NCBI RefSeq assembly: GCF_052324685.1
Contig: NC_135213.1
Coordinates: 41,715,200 to 41,779,199 of the forward strand
DNA: 64,000 bases
Direction of reading: 5' to 3'
DNA from: Brachyhypopomus gauderio
Taxonomy: Eukaryota > Chordata > Actinopteri > Gymnotiformes > Hypopomidae
Shown: positions 32,887 through 46,717 of the stretch, one piece after another
Numbering within the stretch: position 1 is the first letter of the stretch
How the letters are laid out: every line of letters begins with the position of its first letter
Notes under the pieces: generated by a model
What the model was told of the DNA's origin: nothing
Seen by the model: only the letters and a program-made list of their open reading frames with translations
Databases searched by the model: none
Position numbers and translations under genes: made by a program

Positions 32887-33469
32887 GCAGAAGCTTTTTG
32901 AAAAGATTGACGAGCCCCCAAAAGATGCTCAAACGCTCTTTCCTTATTCACTCGCATGCTGAGCACACCCCCTACCTGAAAATAGTATTGGCACATGACT
33001 CTTACAGGTCATCCCTAGTTGATTCAAGCTGTGCTTTTTCTTTTGTAAATTCGCGTGTACACAGCAAGTTGTGTTGCATCCAATTCAATTCTCTCCACTG
33101 ACCGTTCAGTCAATACCTTGATGGCGTCTGTATTGACACCTCTACTGAGACATCAAGCTGCCTCTTTTGAGCATGTTCGCTCCCAGATCAAACTGCAGTG
33201 TCGTGGTGCCAACACAGAATAATGGACCACGTCGGACACTTTTCACTTTTGATTCTTTTTGATTCACTTTTGATGACACGCTTTTGAATACCTGATCACC
33301 TGGAATTGGTACCAGCTTGAAGTTAATAGTGAGTAGACTTATGGAGATTCATTTATTTGAATTTTCTTCTCAAGCCATTTGCAACTCAGAAGCAATGACA
33401 CTTGTGCACTCATCATTGAGCTTGAGGAAGTCCAAGGAATTGATCTCTATGTTACTCTCGCTCCGCCGA

Positions 33470-33551
33470 GCTGCGATGGCCGAGAGGTTAAGGCGTTGGA
33501 CTTGAAATCCAATGGGGTTTCCCCGCGCAGGTTCGACTCCTGCTTGCAGCG
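33470..33551 (+). tRNA. tRNA-Ser(TGA)
   Basis: Consensus body, ctcgct-type monomer; the next unit is of the same type, breaking the alternation. Confidence 0.96.
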
Positions 33552-33955
33552 TGAGTGTCTTGTTGGGCGTGTGGAAAGAGAGAGTGTGCTCTCTTCCTGC
33601 TAGCCAGTTTTAAATATGCTTCTCATGCCATTTGCAACTTTGTGCTGCCAAACTTTAGCAGTCCTAACTGATCCTGAAATAGTCCCAGGAATTGAGTTAC
33701 AAATGGCTGCTTCGTCGTTACAATGTGTTGGCATGGAAATGCAGTGGGGTCTCTTGCAGCGTAGAGGATTAACTTGCCTCTCTAATGTGATTTGTGATGA
33801 GACCTTATGCCACCAGTGGGGAGAGCTTGCACTCACAGGTGCTTCATCCAAAGATCTTCATGCAACATAGCGATGTCTTGTTTCAGGTAAAAGAAAAAGT
33901 GCCACATTCTTTCATGGCCGGTCACTGGTTGCTCCGCCTTGCGCTAAAAGAGGGT

Positions 33956-34027
33956 CTCCCCGTCGGGGAATCGAACCCCGGTCTTCCGCGTGACAGGCGG
34001 AGATACTATCCACTATACTAACGAGGA
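33956..34027 (-). tRNA. tRNA-Asp(GTC)
   Basis: Consensus gene body. Confidence 0.96.
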
Positions 34028-34789
34028 CACGTGCTGTGTCTCGCAGTGATGCTGAGTCAGGTGACGTGCACTTGTCCCCTTGATTTTAAAGTACTCTGAA
34101 TCATTGTGCCTGCAAGGAGGTGGTAAAAAGAACACATTGTGGTGATATTGACTCACTGTTGCCACTCCTCTTTTACCATCGTCAGTTTGTGGACTTATGA
34201 TAGGAAAAACTCAAAGAATCTTGGTGACCTACAGGTTTGATTCATCTGCCTTCCTAGTTAAGTCATGCGAACCATTTGCTGCAAAATTGGCTTTAGCTAC
34301 ATTGGCAATTCATTTTGTCTTCGTATTCCAGTGCATTGTACCGAACTGCAATATCCATCTTAGATCAACTGAGATTTTGCATTTCTCTCTTTCCCACATG
34401 CAAGTTCTGAATTTCTTGGCACACATTACTGCTTTGCATCTACTAAAAGCACTCCAGAGAAAGCTTCACTTCATACCTTCATGAGGTAGGTGTCGTTTGT
34501 ACTTGTATTTTGGTGGTATTTTTGTTTTTTTTTTGTTTGTGTGCGTTGTTTGTCTACTCTTGGAACATCCTGTGATTGGTTAGGGTAGGATTAGAGTTTA
34601 ATTACGTTGGCCTCAGATTCTGGTTAATTCCAGGCTTCTTGTGCTAACCTTGTTGTTTGTTAGCTGTTGTTGGCAGTAATTAGTTGCTGCAGGTGCACTT
34701 GCCGCCATGCTCCAAGGAGTGAATTGGGGGCGGATACATTTTTTCTCCAGCTTTGTTAGTTCTTCCTCAGCCTCGCTTCTTCTTTCCTA

Positions 34790-34862
34790 GCCTCGTTAGC
34801 GCAGTAGGTAGCGCGTCAGTCTCATAATCTGAAGGTTGTGAGTTCGACCCTCACACGGGGCA
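34790..34862 (+). tRNA. tRNA-Met(CAT), variable-loop T
   Basis: T48 subtype following a ctcgct-type Ser, a mixed monomer. Confidence 0.95.
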
Positions 34863-35445
34863 GCAGAAGCTTTTTGAAAAGATTGACGAGCCCCCAAAAG
34901 ATGCTCAAACGCTCTTTCCTTATTCACTCGCATGCTGAGCACACCCCCTACCTGAAAATAGTATTGGCACATGACTCTTACAGGTCATCCCTAGTTGATT
35001 CAAGCTGTGCTTTTTCTTTTGTAAATTCGCGTGTACACAGCAAGTTGTGTTGCATCCAATTCAATTCTCTCCACTGACCGTTCAGTCAATACCTTGATGG
35101 CGTCTGTATTGACACCTCTACTGAGACATCAAGCTGCCTCTTTTGAGCATGTTCGCTCCCAGATCAAACTGCAGTGTCGTGGTGCCAACACAGAATAATG
35201 GACCACGTCGGACACTTTTCACTTTTGATTCTTTTTGATTCACTTTTGATGACACGCTTTTGAATACCTGATCACCTGGAATTGGTACCAGCTTGAAGTT
35301 AATAGTGAGTAGACTTATGGAGATTCATTTATTTGAATTTTCTTCTCAAGCCATTTGCAACTCAGAAGCAATGACACTTGTGCACTCATCATTGAGCTTG
35401 AGGAAGTCCAAGGAATTGATCTCTATGTTACTCTCGCTCCGCCGA

Positions 35446-35527
35446 GCTGCGATGGCCGAGAGGTTAAGGCGTTGGACTTGAAATCCAATGGGGTTTCCCC
35501 GCGCAGGTTCGACTCCTGCTTGCAGCG
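35446..35527 (+). tRNA. tRNA-Ser(TGA)
   Basis: Consensus body, ctcgct-type monomer. Confidence 0.96.
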
Positions 35528-35931
35528 TGAGTGTCTTGTTGGGCGTGTGGAAAGAGAGAGTGTGCTCTCTTCCTGCTAGCCAGTTTTAAATATGCTTCTC
35601 ATGCCATTTGCAACTTTGTGCTGCCAAACTTTAGCAGTCCTAACTGATCCTGAAATAGTCCCAGGAATTGAGTTACAAATGGCTGCTTCGTCGTTACAAT
35701 GTGTTGGCATGGAAATGCAGTGGGGTCTCTTGCAGCGTAGAGGATTAACTTGCCTCTCTAATGTGATTTGTGATGAGACCTTATGCCACCAGTGGGGAGA
35801 GCTTGCACTCACAGGTGCTTCATCCAAAGATCTTCATGCAACATAGCGATGTCTTGTTTCAGGTAAAAGAAAAAGTGCCACATTCTTTCATGGCCGGTCA
35901 CTGGTTGCTCCGCCTTGCGCTAAAAGAGGGT

Positions 35932-36003
35932 CTCCCCGTCGGGGAATCGAACCCCGGTCTTCCGCGTGACAGGCGGAGATACTATCCACTATACTAACGA
36001 GGA
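35932..36003 (-). tRNA. tRNA-Asp(GTC)
   Basis: Consensus gene body. Confidence 0.96.
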
Positions 36004-36766
36004 CACGTGCTGTGTCTCGCAGTGATGCTGAGTCAGGTGACGTGCACTTGTCCCCTTGATTTTAAAGTACTCTGAATCATTGTGCCTGCAAGGAGGTGGT
36101 AAAAAGAACACATTGTGGTGATATTGACTCACTGTTGCCACTCCTCTTTTACCATCGTCAGTTTGTGGACTTATGATAGGAAAAACTCAAAGAATCTTGG
36201 TGACCTACAGGTTTGATTCATCTGCCTTCCTAGTTAAGTCATGCAAACCATTTGCTGCAAAATTGGCTTTAGCTACATTGGCAATTCATTTTGTCTTTGT
36301 ATTCCAGTGCATTGTACCGAACTGCAATATCCATCTTAGATCAACTGAGATTTTGCATTTCTCTCTTTCCCACATGCAAGTTCTGAATTTCTTGGCACAC
36401 ATTACTGCTTTGCATCTACTAAAAGCACTCCAGAGAAAGCTTCACTTCATACCTTCATGAGGTAGGTGTCGTTTGTACTTGTATTTTGGTGGTATTTTTG
36501 TTTTTTTTTTTGTTTGTGTGCGTTGTTTGTCTACTCTTGGAACATCCTGTCATTGGTTAGGGTAGGATTAGAGTTTAATTACGTTGGCCTCAGATTCTGG
36601 TTAATTCCAGGCTTCTTGTGCTAACCTTGTTGTTTGTTAGCTGTTGTTGGCAGTAATTAGTTGCTGCAGGTGCACTTGCCGCCATGCTCCAAGGAGTGAA
36701 TTGGGGGCGGATACATTTTTTCTCCAGCTTTGTTAGTTCTTCCTCAGCCTCGCTTCTTCTTTACTA

Positions 36767-36839
36767 GCCTCGTTAGCGCAGTAGGTAGCGCGTCAGTCTC
36801 ATAATCTGAAGGTCGTGAGTTCGACCCTCACACGGGGCA
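36767..36839 (+). tRNA. tRNA-Met(CAT)
   Basis: Consensus body with C48. Confidence 0.96.
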
Positions 36840-37422
36840 GCAGAAGCTTTTTGAAAAGATTGACGAGCCCCCAAAAGATGCTCAAACGCTCTTTCCTTAT
36901 TCACTCGCATGCTGAGCACACCCCCTACCTGAAAATAGTATTGGCACATGACTCTTACAGGTCATCCCTAGTTGATTCAAGCTGTGCTTTTTCTTTTGTA
37001 AATTCGCGTGTACACAGCAAGTTGTGTTGCATCCAATTCAATTCTCTCCACTGACCGTTCAGTCAATACCTTGATGGCGTCTGTATTGACACCTCTACTG
37101 AGACATCAAGCTGCCTCTTTTGAGCATGTTCGCTCCCAGATCAAACTGCAGTGTCGTGGTGCCAACACAGAATAATGGACCACGTCGGACACTTTTCACT
37201 TTTGATTCTTTTTGATTCACTTTTGATGACACGCTTTTGAATACCTGATCACCTGGAATTGGTACCAGCTTGAAGTTAATAGTGAGTAGACTTATGGAGA
37301 TTCATTTATTTGAATTTTCTTCTCAAGCCATTTGCAACTCAGAAGCAATGACACTTGTGCACTCATCATTGAGCTTGAGGAAGTCCAAGGAATTGATCTC
37401 TATGTTACTCTCACTCCGCCGA

Positions 37423-37504
37423 GCTGCGATGGCCGAGAGGTTAAGGCGTTGGACTTGAAATCCAATGGGGTTTCCCCGCGCAGGTTCGACTCCTGCTTGC
37501 AGCG
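37423..37504 (+). tRNA. tRNA-Ser(TGA)
   Basis: Consensus body, ctcact-type monomer. Confidence 0.96.
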
Positions 37505-37908
37505 TGAGTGTCTTGTTGGGCGTGTGGAAAGAGAGACTGTGCTCTCTTCCTGCTAGCCAGTTTTAAATATGCTTCTCATGCCATTTGCAACTTTGTGCTG
37601 CCAAACTTTAGCAGTCCTAACTGATCCTGAAATAGTCCCAGGAATTGAGTTACAAATGGCTGCTTCGTCGTTACAATGTGTTGGCATGGAAATGCAGTGG
37701 GGTCTCTTACAGCGTAGAGGATTAACTTGCCTCTCTAATGTGATTTGTGATGAGACCTTATGCCACCAGTGGGGAGAGCTTGCACTCACAGGTGCTTCAT
37801 CCAAAGATCTTCATGCAACATAGCGATGTCTTGTTTCAGGTAAAAGAAAAAGTGCCACATTCTTTCATGGCCGGTCACTGGTTGCTCCGCCTTGCGCTAA
37901 AAGAGGGT

Positions 37909-37980
37909 CTCCCCGTCGGGGAATCGAACCCCGGTCTTCCGCGTGACAGGCGGAGATACTATCCACTATACTAACGAGGA
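37909..37980 (-). tRNA. tRNA-Asp(GTC)
   Basis: Consensus gene body. Confidence 0.96.
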
Positions 37981-38741
37981 CACGTGCTGTGTCTCGCAGT
38001 GATGCTGAGTCAGGTGACGTGCACTTGTCCCCTTGATTTTAAAGTACTCTGAATCATTGTGCCTGCAAGGAGGTGGTAAAAAGAACACATTGTGGTGATA
38101 TTGACTCACTGTTGCCACTCCTCTTTTACCATGGTCAGTTTGTGGACTTATGATAGGAAAAACTCAAAGAATCTTGGTGACCTACAGGTTTGATTCATCT
38201 GCCTTCCTAGTTAAGTCATGCGAACCATTTGCTGCAAAATTGGCTTTAGCTACATTGGCAATTCATTTTGTCTTCGTATTCCAGTGCATTGTACCGAACT
38301 GCAATATCCATCTTAGATCAACTGAGATTTTGCATTTCTCTCTTTCCCACATGCAAGTTCTGAATTTCTTGGCACACATTACTGCTTTGCATCTACTAAA
38401 AGCACTCCAGAGAAAGCTTCACTTCATACCTTCATGAGGTAGGTGTCGTTTGTACTTGTATTTTGGTGGTATTTTTGTTTTTTTTTGTTTGTGTGCGTTG
38501 TTTGTCTACTCTTGGAACATCCTGTGATTGGTTAGGGTAGGATTAGAGTTTAATTACGTTGGCCTCAGATTCTGGTTAATTCCAGGCTTCTTGTGCTAAC
38601 CTTGTTGTTTGTTAGCTGTTGTTGGCAGTAATTAGTTGCTGCAGGTGCACTTGCCGCCATGCTCCAAGGAGTGAATTGGGGGCGGATACATTTTTTCTCC
38701 AGCTTTGTTAGTTCTTCCTCAGCCTCGCTTCTTCTTTCCTA

Positions 38742-38814
38742 GCCTCGTTAGCGCAGTAGGTAGCGCGTCAGTCTCATAATCTGAAGGTTGTGAGTTCGAC
38801 CCTCACACGGGGCA
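38742..38814 (+). tRNA. tRNA-Met(CAT), variable-loop T
   Basis: T48 subtype. Confidence 0.95.
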
Positions 38815-39397
38815 GCAGAAGCTTTTTGAAAAGATTGACGAGCCCCCAAAAGATGCTCAAACGCTCTTTCCTTATTCACTCGCATGCTGAGCACACCCCC
38901 TACCTGAAAATAGTATTGGCACATGACTCTTACAGGTCATCCCTAGTTGATTCAAGCTGTGCTTTTTCTTTTGTAAATTCGCGTGTACACAGCAAGTTGT
39001 GTTGCATCCAATTCAATTCTCTCCACTGACCGTTCAGTCAATACCTTGATGGCGTCTGTATTGACACCTCTACTGAGACATCAAGCTGCCTCTTTTGAGC
39101 ATGTTCGCTCCCAGATCAAACTGCAGTGTCGTGGTGCCAACACAGAATAATGGACCACGTCGGACACTTTTCACTTTTGATTCTTTTTGATTCACTTTTG
39201 ATGACACGCTTTTGAATACCTGATCACCTGGAATTGGTACCAGCTTGAAGTTAATAGTGAGTAGACTTATGGAGATTCATTTATTTGAATTTTCTTCTCA
39301 AGCCATTTGCAACTCAGAAGCAATGACACTTGTGCACTCATCATTGAGCTTGAGGAAGTCCAAGGAATTGATCTCTATGTTACTCTCGCTCCGCCGA

Positions 39398-39479
39398 GCT
39401 GCGATGGCCGAGAGGTTAAGGCGTTGGACTTGAAATCCAATGGGGTTTCCCCGCGCAGGTTCGACTCCTGCTTGCAGCG
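39398..39479 (+). tRNA. tRNA-Ser(TGA)
   Basis: Consensus body, ctcgct-type monomer. Confidence 0.96.
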
Positions 39480-39883
39480 TGAGTGTCTTGTTGGGCGTGT
39501 GGAAAGAGAGAGTGTGCTCTCTTCCTGCTAGCCAGTTTTAAATATGCTTCTCATGCCATTTGCAACTTTGTGCTGCCAAACTTTAGCAGTCCTAACTGAT
39601 CCTGAAATAGTCCCAGGAATTGAGTTACAAATGGCTGCTTCGTCGTTACAATGTGTTGGCATGGAAATGCAGTGGGGTCTCTTGCAGCGTAGAGGATTAA
39701 CTTGCCTCTCTAATGTGATTTGTGATGAGACCTTATGCCACCAGTGGGGAGAGCTTGCACTCACAGGTGCTTCATCCAAAGATCTTCATGCAACATAGCG
39801 ATGTCTTGTTTCAGGTAAAAGAAAAAGTGCCACATTCTTTCATGGCCGGTCACTGGTTGCTCCGCCTTGCGCTAAAAGAGGGT

Positions 39884-39955
39884 CTCCCCGTCGGGGAATC
39901 GAACCCCGGTCTTCCGCGTGACAGGCGGAGATACTATCCACTATACTAACGAGGA
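39884..39955 (-). tRNA. tRNA-Asp(GTC)
   Basis: Consensus gene body. The downstream spacer T-run near 40450 is unusually long (about 18-19 T). Confidence 0.96.
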
Positions 39956-40716
39956 CACGTGCTGTGTCTCGCAGTGATGCTGAGTCAGGTGACGTGCACT
40001 TGTCCCCTTGATTTTAAAGTACTCTGAATCATTGTGCCTGCAAGGAGGTGGTAAAAAGAACACATTGTGGTGATATTGACTCACTGTTGCCACTCCTCTT
40101 TTACCATCGTCAGTTTGTGGACTTATGATAGGAAAAACTCAAAGAATCTTGGTGACCTACAGGTTTGATTCATCTGCCTTCCTAGTTAAGTCATGCGAAC
40201 CATTTGCTGCAAAATTGGCTTTAGCTACATTGGCAATTCATTTTGTCTTCGTATTCCAGTGCATTGTACCGAACTGCAATATCCATCTTAGATCAACTGA
40301 GATTTTGCATTTCTCTCTTTCCCACATGCAAGTTCTGAATTTCTTGGCACACATTACTGCTTTGCATCTACTAAAAGCACTCCAGAGAAAGCTTCACTTC
40401 ATACCTTCATGAGGTAGCTGTCGTTTGTACTTGTATTTTGGTGGTATTTTTTTTTTTTTTTTTTTTTGTGCGTTGTTTGTCTACTCTTGGAACATCCTGT
40501 GATTGGTTAGGGTAGGATTAGAGTTTAATTACGTTGGCCTCAGATTCTGGTTAATTCCAGGCTTCTTGTGCTAACCTTGTTGTTTGTTAGCTGTTGTTGG
40601 CAGTAATTAGTTGCTGCAGGTGCACTTGCCGCCATGCTCCAAGGAGTGAATTGGGGGCGGATACATTTTTTCTCCAGCTTTGTTAGTTCTTCCTCAGCCT
40701 CGCTTCTTCTTTACTA

Positions 40717-40789
40717 GCCTCGTTAGCGCAGTAGGTAGCGCGTCAGTCTCATAATCTGAAGGTCGTGAGTTCGACCCTCACACGGGGCA
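40717..40789 (+). tRNA. tRNA-Met(CAT)
   Basis: Consensus body with C48. Confidence 0.96.
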
Positions 40790-41372
40790 GCAGAAGCTTT
40801 TTGAAAAGATTGACGAGCCCCCAAAAGATGCTCAAACGCTCTTTCCTTATTCACTCGCATGCTGAGCACACCCCCTACCTGAAAATAGTATTGGCACATG
40901 ACTCTTACAGGTCATCCCTAGTTGATTCAAGCTGTGCTTTTTCTTTTGTAAATTCGCGTGTACACAGCAAGTTGTGTTGCATCCAATTCAATTCTCTCCA
41001 CTGACCGTTCAGTCAATACCTTGATGGCGTCTGTATTGACACCTCTACTGAGACATCAAGCTGCCTCTTTTGAGCATGTTCGCTCCCAGATCAAACTGCA
41101 GTGTCGTGGTGCCAACACAGAATAATGGACCACGTCGGACACTTTTCACTTTTGATTCTTTTTGATTCACTTTTGATGACACGCTTTTGAATACCTGATC
41201 ACCTGGAATTGGTACCAGCTTGAAGTTAATAGTGAGTAGACTTATGGAGATTCATTTATTTGAATTTTCTTCTCAAGCCATTTGCAACTCAGAAGCAATG
41301 ACACTTGTGCACTCATCATTGAGCTTGAGGAAGTCCAAGGAATTGATCTCTATGTTACTCTCACTCCGCCGA

Positions 41373-41454
41373 GCTGCGATGGCCGAGAGGTTAAGGCGTT
41401 GGACTTGAAATCCAATGGGGTTTCCCCGCGCAGGTTCGACTCCTGCTTGCAGCG
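41373..41454 (+). tRNA. tRNA-Ser(TGA)
   Basis: Consensus body, ctcact-type monomer. Confidence 0.96.
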
Positions 41455-41858
41455 TGAGTGTCTTGTTGGGCGTGTGGAAAGAGAGACTGTGCTCTCTTCC
41501 TGCTAGCCAGTTTTAAATATGCTTCTCATGCCATTTGCAACTTTGTGCTGCCAAACTTTAGCAGTCCTAACTGATCCTGAAATAGTCCCAGGAATTGAGT
41601 TACAAATGGCTGCTTCGTCGTTACAATGTGTTGGCATGGAAATGCAGTGGGGTCTCTTACAGCGTAGAGGATTAACTTGCCTCTCTAATGTGATTTGTGA
41701 TGAGACCTTATGCCACCAGTGGGGAGAGCTTGCACTCACAGGTGCTTCATCCAAAGATCTTCATGCAACATAGCGATGTCTTGTTTCAGGTAAAAGAAAA
41801 AGTGCCACATTCTTTCATGGCCGGTCACTGGTTGCTCCGCCTTGCGCTAAAAGAGGGT

Positions 41859-41930
41859 CTCCCCGTCGGGGAATCGAACCCCGGTCTTCCGCGTGACAGG
41901 CGGAGATACTATCCACTATACTAACGAGGA
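41859..41930 (-). tRNA. tRNA-Asp(GTC)
   Basis: Consensus gene body. Confidence 0.96.
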
Positions 41931-42692
41931 CACGTGCTGTGTCTCGCAGTGATGCTGAGTCAGGTGACGTGCACTTGTCCCCTTGATTTTAAAGTACTCT
42001 GAATCATTGTGCCTGCAAGGAGGTGGTAAAAAGAACACATTGTGGTGATATTGACTCACTGTTGCCACTCCTCTTTTACCATCGTCAGTTTGTGGACTTA
42101 TGATAGGAAAAACTCAAAGAATCTTGGTGACCTACAGGTTTGATTCATCTGCCTTCCTAGTTAAGTCATGCGAACCATTTGCTGCAAAATTGGCTTTAGC
42201 TACATTGGCAATTCATTTTGTCTTCGTATTCCAGTGCATTGTACCGAACTGCAATATCCATCTTAGATCAACTGAGATTTTGCATTTCTCTCTTTCCCAC
42301 ATGCAAGTTCTGAATTTCTTGGCACACATTACTGCTTTGCATCTACTAAAAGCACTCCAGAGAAAGCTTCACTTCATACCTTCATGAGGTAGGTGTCGTT
42401 TGTACTTGTATTTTGGTGGTATTTTTGTTTTTTTTTTGTTTGTGTGCGTTGTTTGTCTACTCTTGGAACATCCTGTGATTGGTTAGGGTAGGATTAGAGT
42501 TTAATTACGTTGGCCTCAGATTCTGGTTAATTCCAGGCTTCTTGTGCTAACCTTGTTGTTTGTTAGCTGTTGTTGGCAGTAATTAGTTGCTGCAGGTGCA
42601 CTTGCCGCCATGCTCCAAGGAGTGAATTGGGGGCGGATACATTTTTTCTCCAGCTTTGTTAGTTCTTCCTCAGCCTCGCTTCTTCTTTCCTA

Positions 42693-42765
42693 GCCTCGTT
42701 AGCGCAGTAGGTAGCGCGTCAGTCTCATAATCTGAAGGTTGTGAGTTCGACCCTCACACGGGGCA
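42693..42765 (+). tRNA. tRNA-Met(CAT), variable-loop T
   Basis: T48 subtype. Confidence 0.95.
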
Positions 42766-43348
42766 GCAGAAGCTTTTTGAAAAGATTGACGAGCCCCCAA
42801 AAGATGCTCAAACGCTCTTTCCTTATTCACTCGCATGCTGAGCACACCCCCTACCTGAAAATAGTATTGGCACATGACTCTTACAGGTCATCCCTAGTTG
42901 ATTCAAGCTGTGCTTTTTCTTTTGTAAATTCGCGTGTACACAGCAAGTTGTGTTGCATCCAATTCAATTCTCTCCACTGACCGTTCAGTCAATACCTTGA
43001 TGGCGTCTGTATTGACACCTCTACTGAGACATCAAGCTGCCTCTTTTGAGCATGTTCGCTCCCAGATCAAACTGCAGTGTCGTGGTGCCAACACAGAATA
43101 ATGGACCACGTCGGACACTTTTCACTTTTGATTCTTTTTGATTCACTTTTGATGACACGCTTTTGAATACCTGATCACCTGGAATTGGTACCAGCTTGAA
43201 GTTAATAGTGAGTAGACTTATGGAGATTCATTTATTTGAATTTTCTTCTCAAGCCATTTGCAACTCAGAAGCAATGACACTTGTGCACTCATCATTGAGC
43301 TTGAGGAAGTCCAAGGAATTGATCTCTATGTTACTCTCGCTCCGCCGA

Positions 43349-43430
43349 GCTGCGATGGCCGAGAGGTTAAGGCGTTGGACTTGAAATCCAATGGGGTTTC
43401 CCCGCGCAGGTTCGACTCCTGCTTGCAGCG
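43349..43430 (+). tRNA. tRNA-Ser(TGA)
   Basis: Consensus body, ctcgct-type monomer. Confidence 0.96.
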
Positions 43431-43834
43431 TGAGTGTCTTGTTGGGCGTGTGGAAAGAGAGAGTGTGCTCTCTTCCTGCTAGCCAGTTTTAAATATGCTT
43501 CTCATGCCATTTGCAACTTTGTGCTGCCAAACTTTAGCAGTCCTAACTGATCCTGAAATAGTCCCAGGAATTGAGTTACAAATGGCTGCTTCGTCGTTAC
43601 AATGTGTTGGCATGGAAATGCAGTGGGGTCTCTTGCAGCGTAGAGGATTAACTTGCCTCTCTAATGTGATTTGTGATGAGACCTTATGCCACCAGTGGGG
43701 AGAGCTTGCACTCACAGGTGCTTCATCCAAAGATCTTCATGCAACATAGCGATGTCTTGTTTCAGGTAAAAGAAAAAGTGCCACATTCTTTCATGGCCGG
43801 TCACTGGTTGCTCCGCCTTGCGCTAAAAGAGGGT

Positions 43835-43906
43835 CTCCCCGTCGGGGAATCGAACCCCGGTCTTCCGCGTGACAGGCGGAGATACTATCCACTATACTAA
43901 CGAGGA
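43835..43906 (-). tRNA. tRNA-Asp(GTC)
   Basis: Consensus body; a G-to-A change lies just upstream of its 5' end (gaggacacatg). Confidence 0.96.
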
Positions 43907-44668
43907 CACATGCTGTGTCTCGCAGTGATGCTGAGTCAGGTGACGTGCACTTGTCCCCTTGATTTTAAAGTACTCTGAATCATTGTGCCTGCAAGGAGGT
44001 GGTAAAAAGAACACATTGTGGTGATATTGACTCACTGTTGCCACTCCTCTTTTACCATCGTCAGTTTGTGGACTTATGATAGGAAAAACTCAAAGAATCT
44101 TGGTGACCTACAGGTTTGATTCATCTGCCTTCCTAGTTAAGTCATGCAAACCATTTGCTGCAAAATTGGCTTTAGCTACATTGGCAATTCATTTTGTCTT
44201 TGTATTCCAGTGCATTGTACCGAACTGCAATATCCATCTTAGATCAACTGAGATTTTGCATTTCTCTCTTTCCCACATGCAAGTTCTGAATTTCTTGGCA
44301 CACATTACTGCTTTGCATCTACTAAAAGCACTCCAGAGAAAGCTTCACTTCATACCTTCATGAGGTAGGTGTCGTTTGTACTTGTATTTTGGTGGTATTT
44401 TTGTTTTTTTTTCGTTTGTGTGCGTTGTTTGTCTACTCTTGGAACATCCTGTCATTGGTTAGGGTAGGATTAGAGTTTAATTACGTTGGCCTCAGATTCT
44501 GGTTAATTCCAGGCTTCTTGTGCTAACCTTGTTGTTTGTTAGCTGTTGTTGGCAGTAATTAGTTGCTGCAGGTGCACTTGCCGCCATGCTCCAAGGAGTG
44601 AATTGGGGGCGGATACATTTTTTCTCCAGCTTTGTTAGTTCTTCCTCAGCCTCGCTTCTTCTTTACTA

Positions 44669-44741
44669 GCCTCGTTAGCGCAGTAGGTAGCGCGTCAGTC
44701 TCATAATCTGAAGGTCGTGAGTTTGACCCTCACACGGGGCA
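44669..44741 (+). tRNA. tRNA-Met(CAT), B-box variant
   Basis: T loop GTTTGA in place of GTTCGA, as at 3423; B-box function and tertiary folding are likely impaired. Confidence 0.88.
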
Positions 44742-45324
44742 GCAGAAGCTTTTTGAAAAGATTGACGAGCCCCCAAAAGATGCTCAAACGCTCTTTCCTT
44801 ATTCACTCGCATGCTGAGCACACCCCCTACCTGAAAATAGTATTGGCACATGACTCTTACAGGTCATCCCTAGTTGATTCAAGCTGTGCTTTTTCTTTTG
44901 TAAATTCGCGTGTACACAGCAAGTTGTGTTGCATCCAATTCAATTCTCTCCACTGACCGTTCAGTCAATACCTTGATGGCGTCTGTATTGACACCTCTAC
45001 TGAGACATCAAGCTGCCTCTTTTGAGCATGTTCGCTCCCAGATCAAACTGCAGTGTCGTGGTGCCAACACAGAATAATGGACCACGTCGGACACTTTTCA
45101 CTTTTGATTCTTTTTGATTCACTTTTGATGACACGCTTTTGAATACCTGATCACCTGGAATTGGTACCAGCTTGAAGTTAATAGTGAGTAGACTTATGGA
45201 GATTCATTTATTTGAATTTTCTTCTCAAGCCATTTGCAACTCAGAAGCAATGACACTTGTGCACTCATCATTGAGCTTGAGGAAGTCCAAGGAATTGATC
45301 TCTATGTTACTCTCACTCCGCCGA

Positions 45325-45406
45325 GCTGCGATGGCCGAGAGGTTAAGGCGTTGGACTTGAAATCCAATGGGGTTTCCCCGCGCAGGTTCGACTCCTGCTT
45401 GCAGCG
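45325..45406 (+). tRNA. tRNA-Ser(TGA)
   Basis: Consensus body, ctcact-type monomer. Confidence 0.96.
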
Positions 45407-45810
45407 TGAGTGTCTTGTTGGGCGTGTGGAAAGAGAGACTGTGCTCTCTTCCTGCTAGCCAGTTTTAAATATGCTTCTCATGCCATTTGCAACTTTGTGC
45501 TGCCAAACTTTAGCAGTCCTAACTGATCCTGAAATAGTCCCAGGAATTGAGTTACAAATGGCTGCTTCGTCGTTACAATGTGTTGGCATGGAAATGCAGT
45601 GGGGTCTCTTACAGCGTAGAGGATTAACTTGCCTCTCTAATGTGATTTGTGATGAGACCTTATGCCACCAGTGGGGAGAGCTTGCACTCACAGGTGCTTC
45701 ATCCAAAGATCTTCATGCAACATAGCGATGTCTTGTTTCAGGTAAAAGAAAAAGTGCCACATTCTTTCATGGCCGGTCACTGGTTGCTCCGCCTTGCGCT
45801 AAAAGAGGGT

Positions 45811-45882
45811 CTCCCCGTCGGGGAATCGAACCCCGGTCTTCCGCGTGACAGGCGGAGATACTATCCACTATACTAACGAGGA
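45811..45882 (-). tRNA. tRNA-Asp(GTC)
   Basis: Consensus gene body. Confidence 0.96.
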
Positions 45883-46644
45883 CACGTGCTGTGTCTCGCA
45901 GTGATGCTGAGTCAGGTGACGTGCACTTGTCCCCTTGATTTTAAAGTACTCTGAATCATTGTGCCTGCAAGGAGGTGGTAAAAAGAACACATTGTGGTGA
46001 TATTGACTCACTGTTGCCACTCCTCTTTTACCATCGTCAGTTTGTGGACTTATGATAGGAAAAACTCAAAGAATCTTGGTGACCTACAGGTTTGATTCAT
46101 CTGCCTTCCTAGTTAAGTCATGCGAACCATTTGCTGCAAAATTGGCTTTAGCTACATTGGCAATTCATTTTGTCTTCGTATTCCAGTGCATTGTACCGAA
46201 CTGCAATATCCATCTTAGATCAACTGAGATTTTGCATTTCTCTCTTTCCCACATGCAAGTTCTGAATTTCTTGGCACACATTACTGCTTTGCATCTACTA
46301 AAAGCACTCCAGAGAAAGCTTCACTTCATACGTTCATGAGGTAGCTGTCGTTTGTACTTGTATTTTGGTGGTATTTTTGTTTTTTTTTTGTTTGTGTGCG
46401 TTGTTTGTCTACTCTTGGAACATCCTGTGATTGGTTAGGGTAGGATTAGAGTTTAATTACGTTGGCCTCAGATTCTGGTTAATTCCAGGCTTCTTGTGCT
46501 AACCTTGTTGTTTGTTAGCTGTTGTTGGCAGTAATTAGTTGCTGCAGGTGCACTTGCCGCCATGCTCCAAGGAGTGAATTGGGGGCGGATACATTTTTTC
46601 TCCAGCTTTGTTAGTTCTTCCTCAGCCTCGCTTCTTCTTTCCTA

Positions 46645-46717
46645 GCCTCGTTAGCGCAGTAGGTAGCGCGTCAGTCTCATAATCTGAAGGTCGTGAGTTC
46701 GACCCTCACACGGGGCA
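46645..46717 (+). tRNA. tRNA-Met(CAT)
   Basis: Consensus body with C48; last unit with the full Asp-Met spacer. Confidence 0.96.
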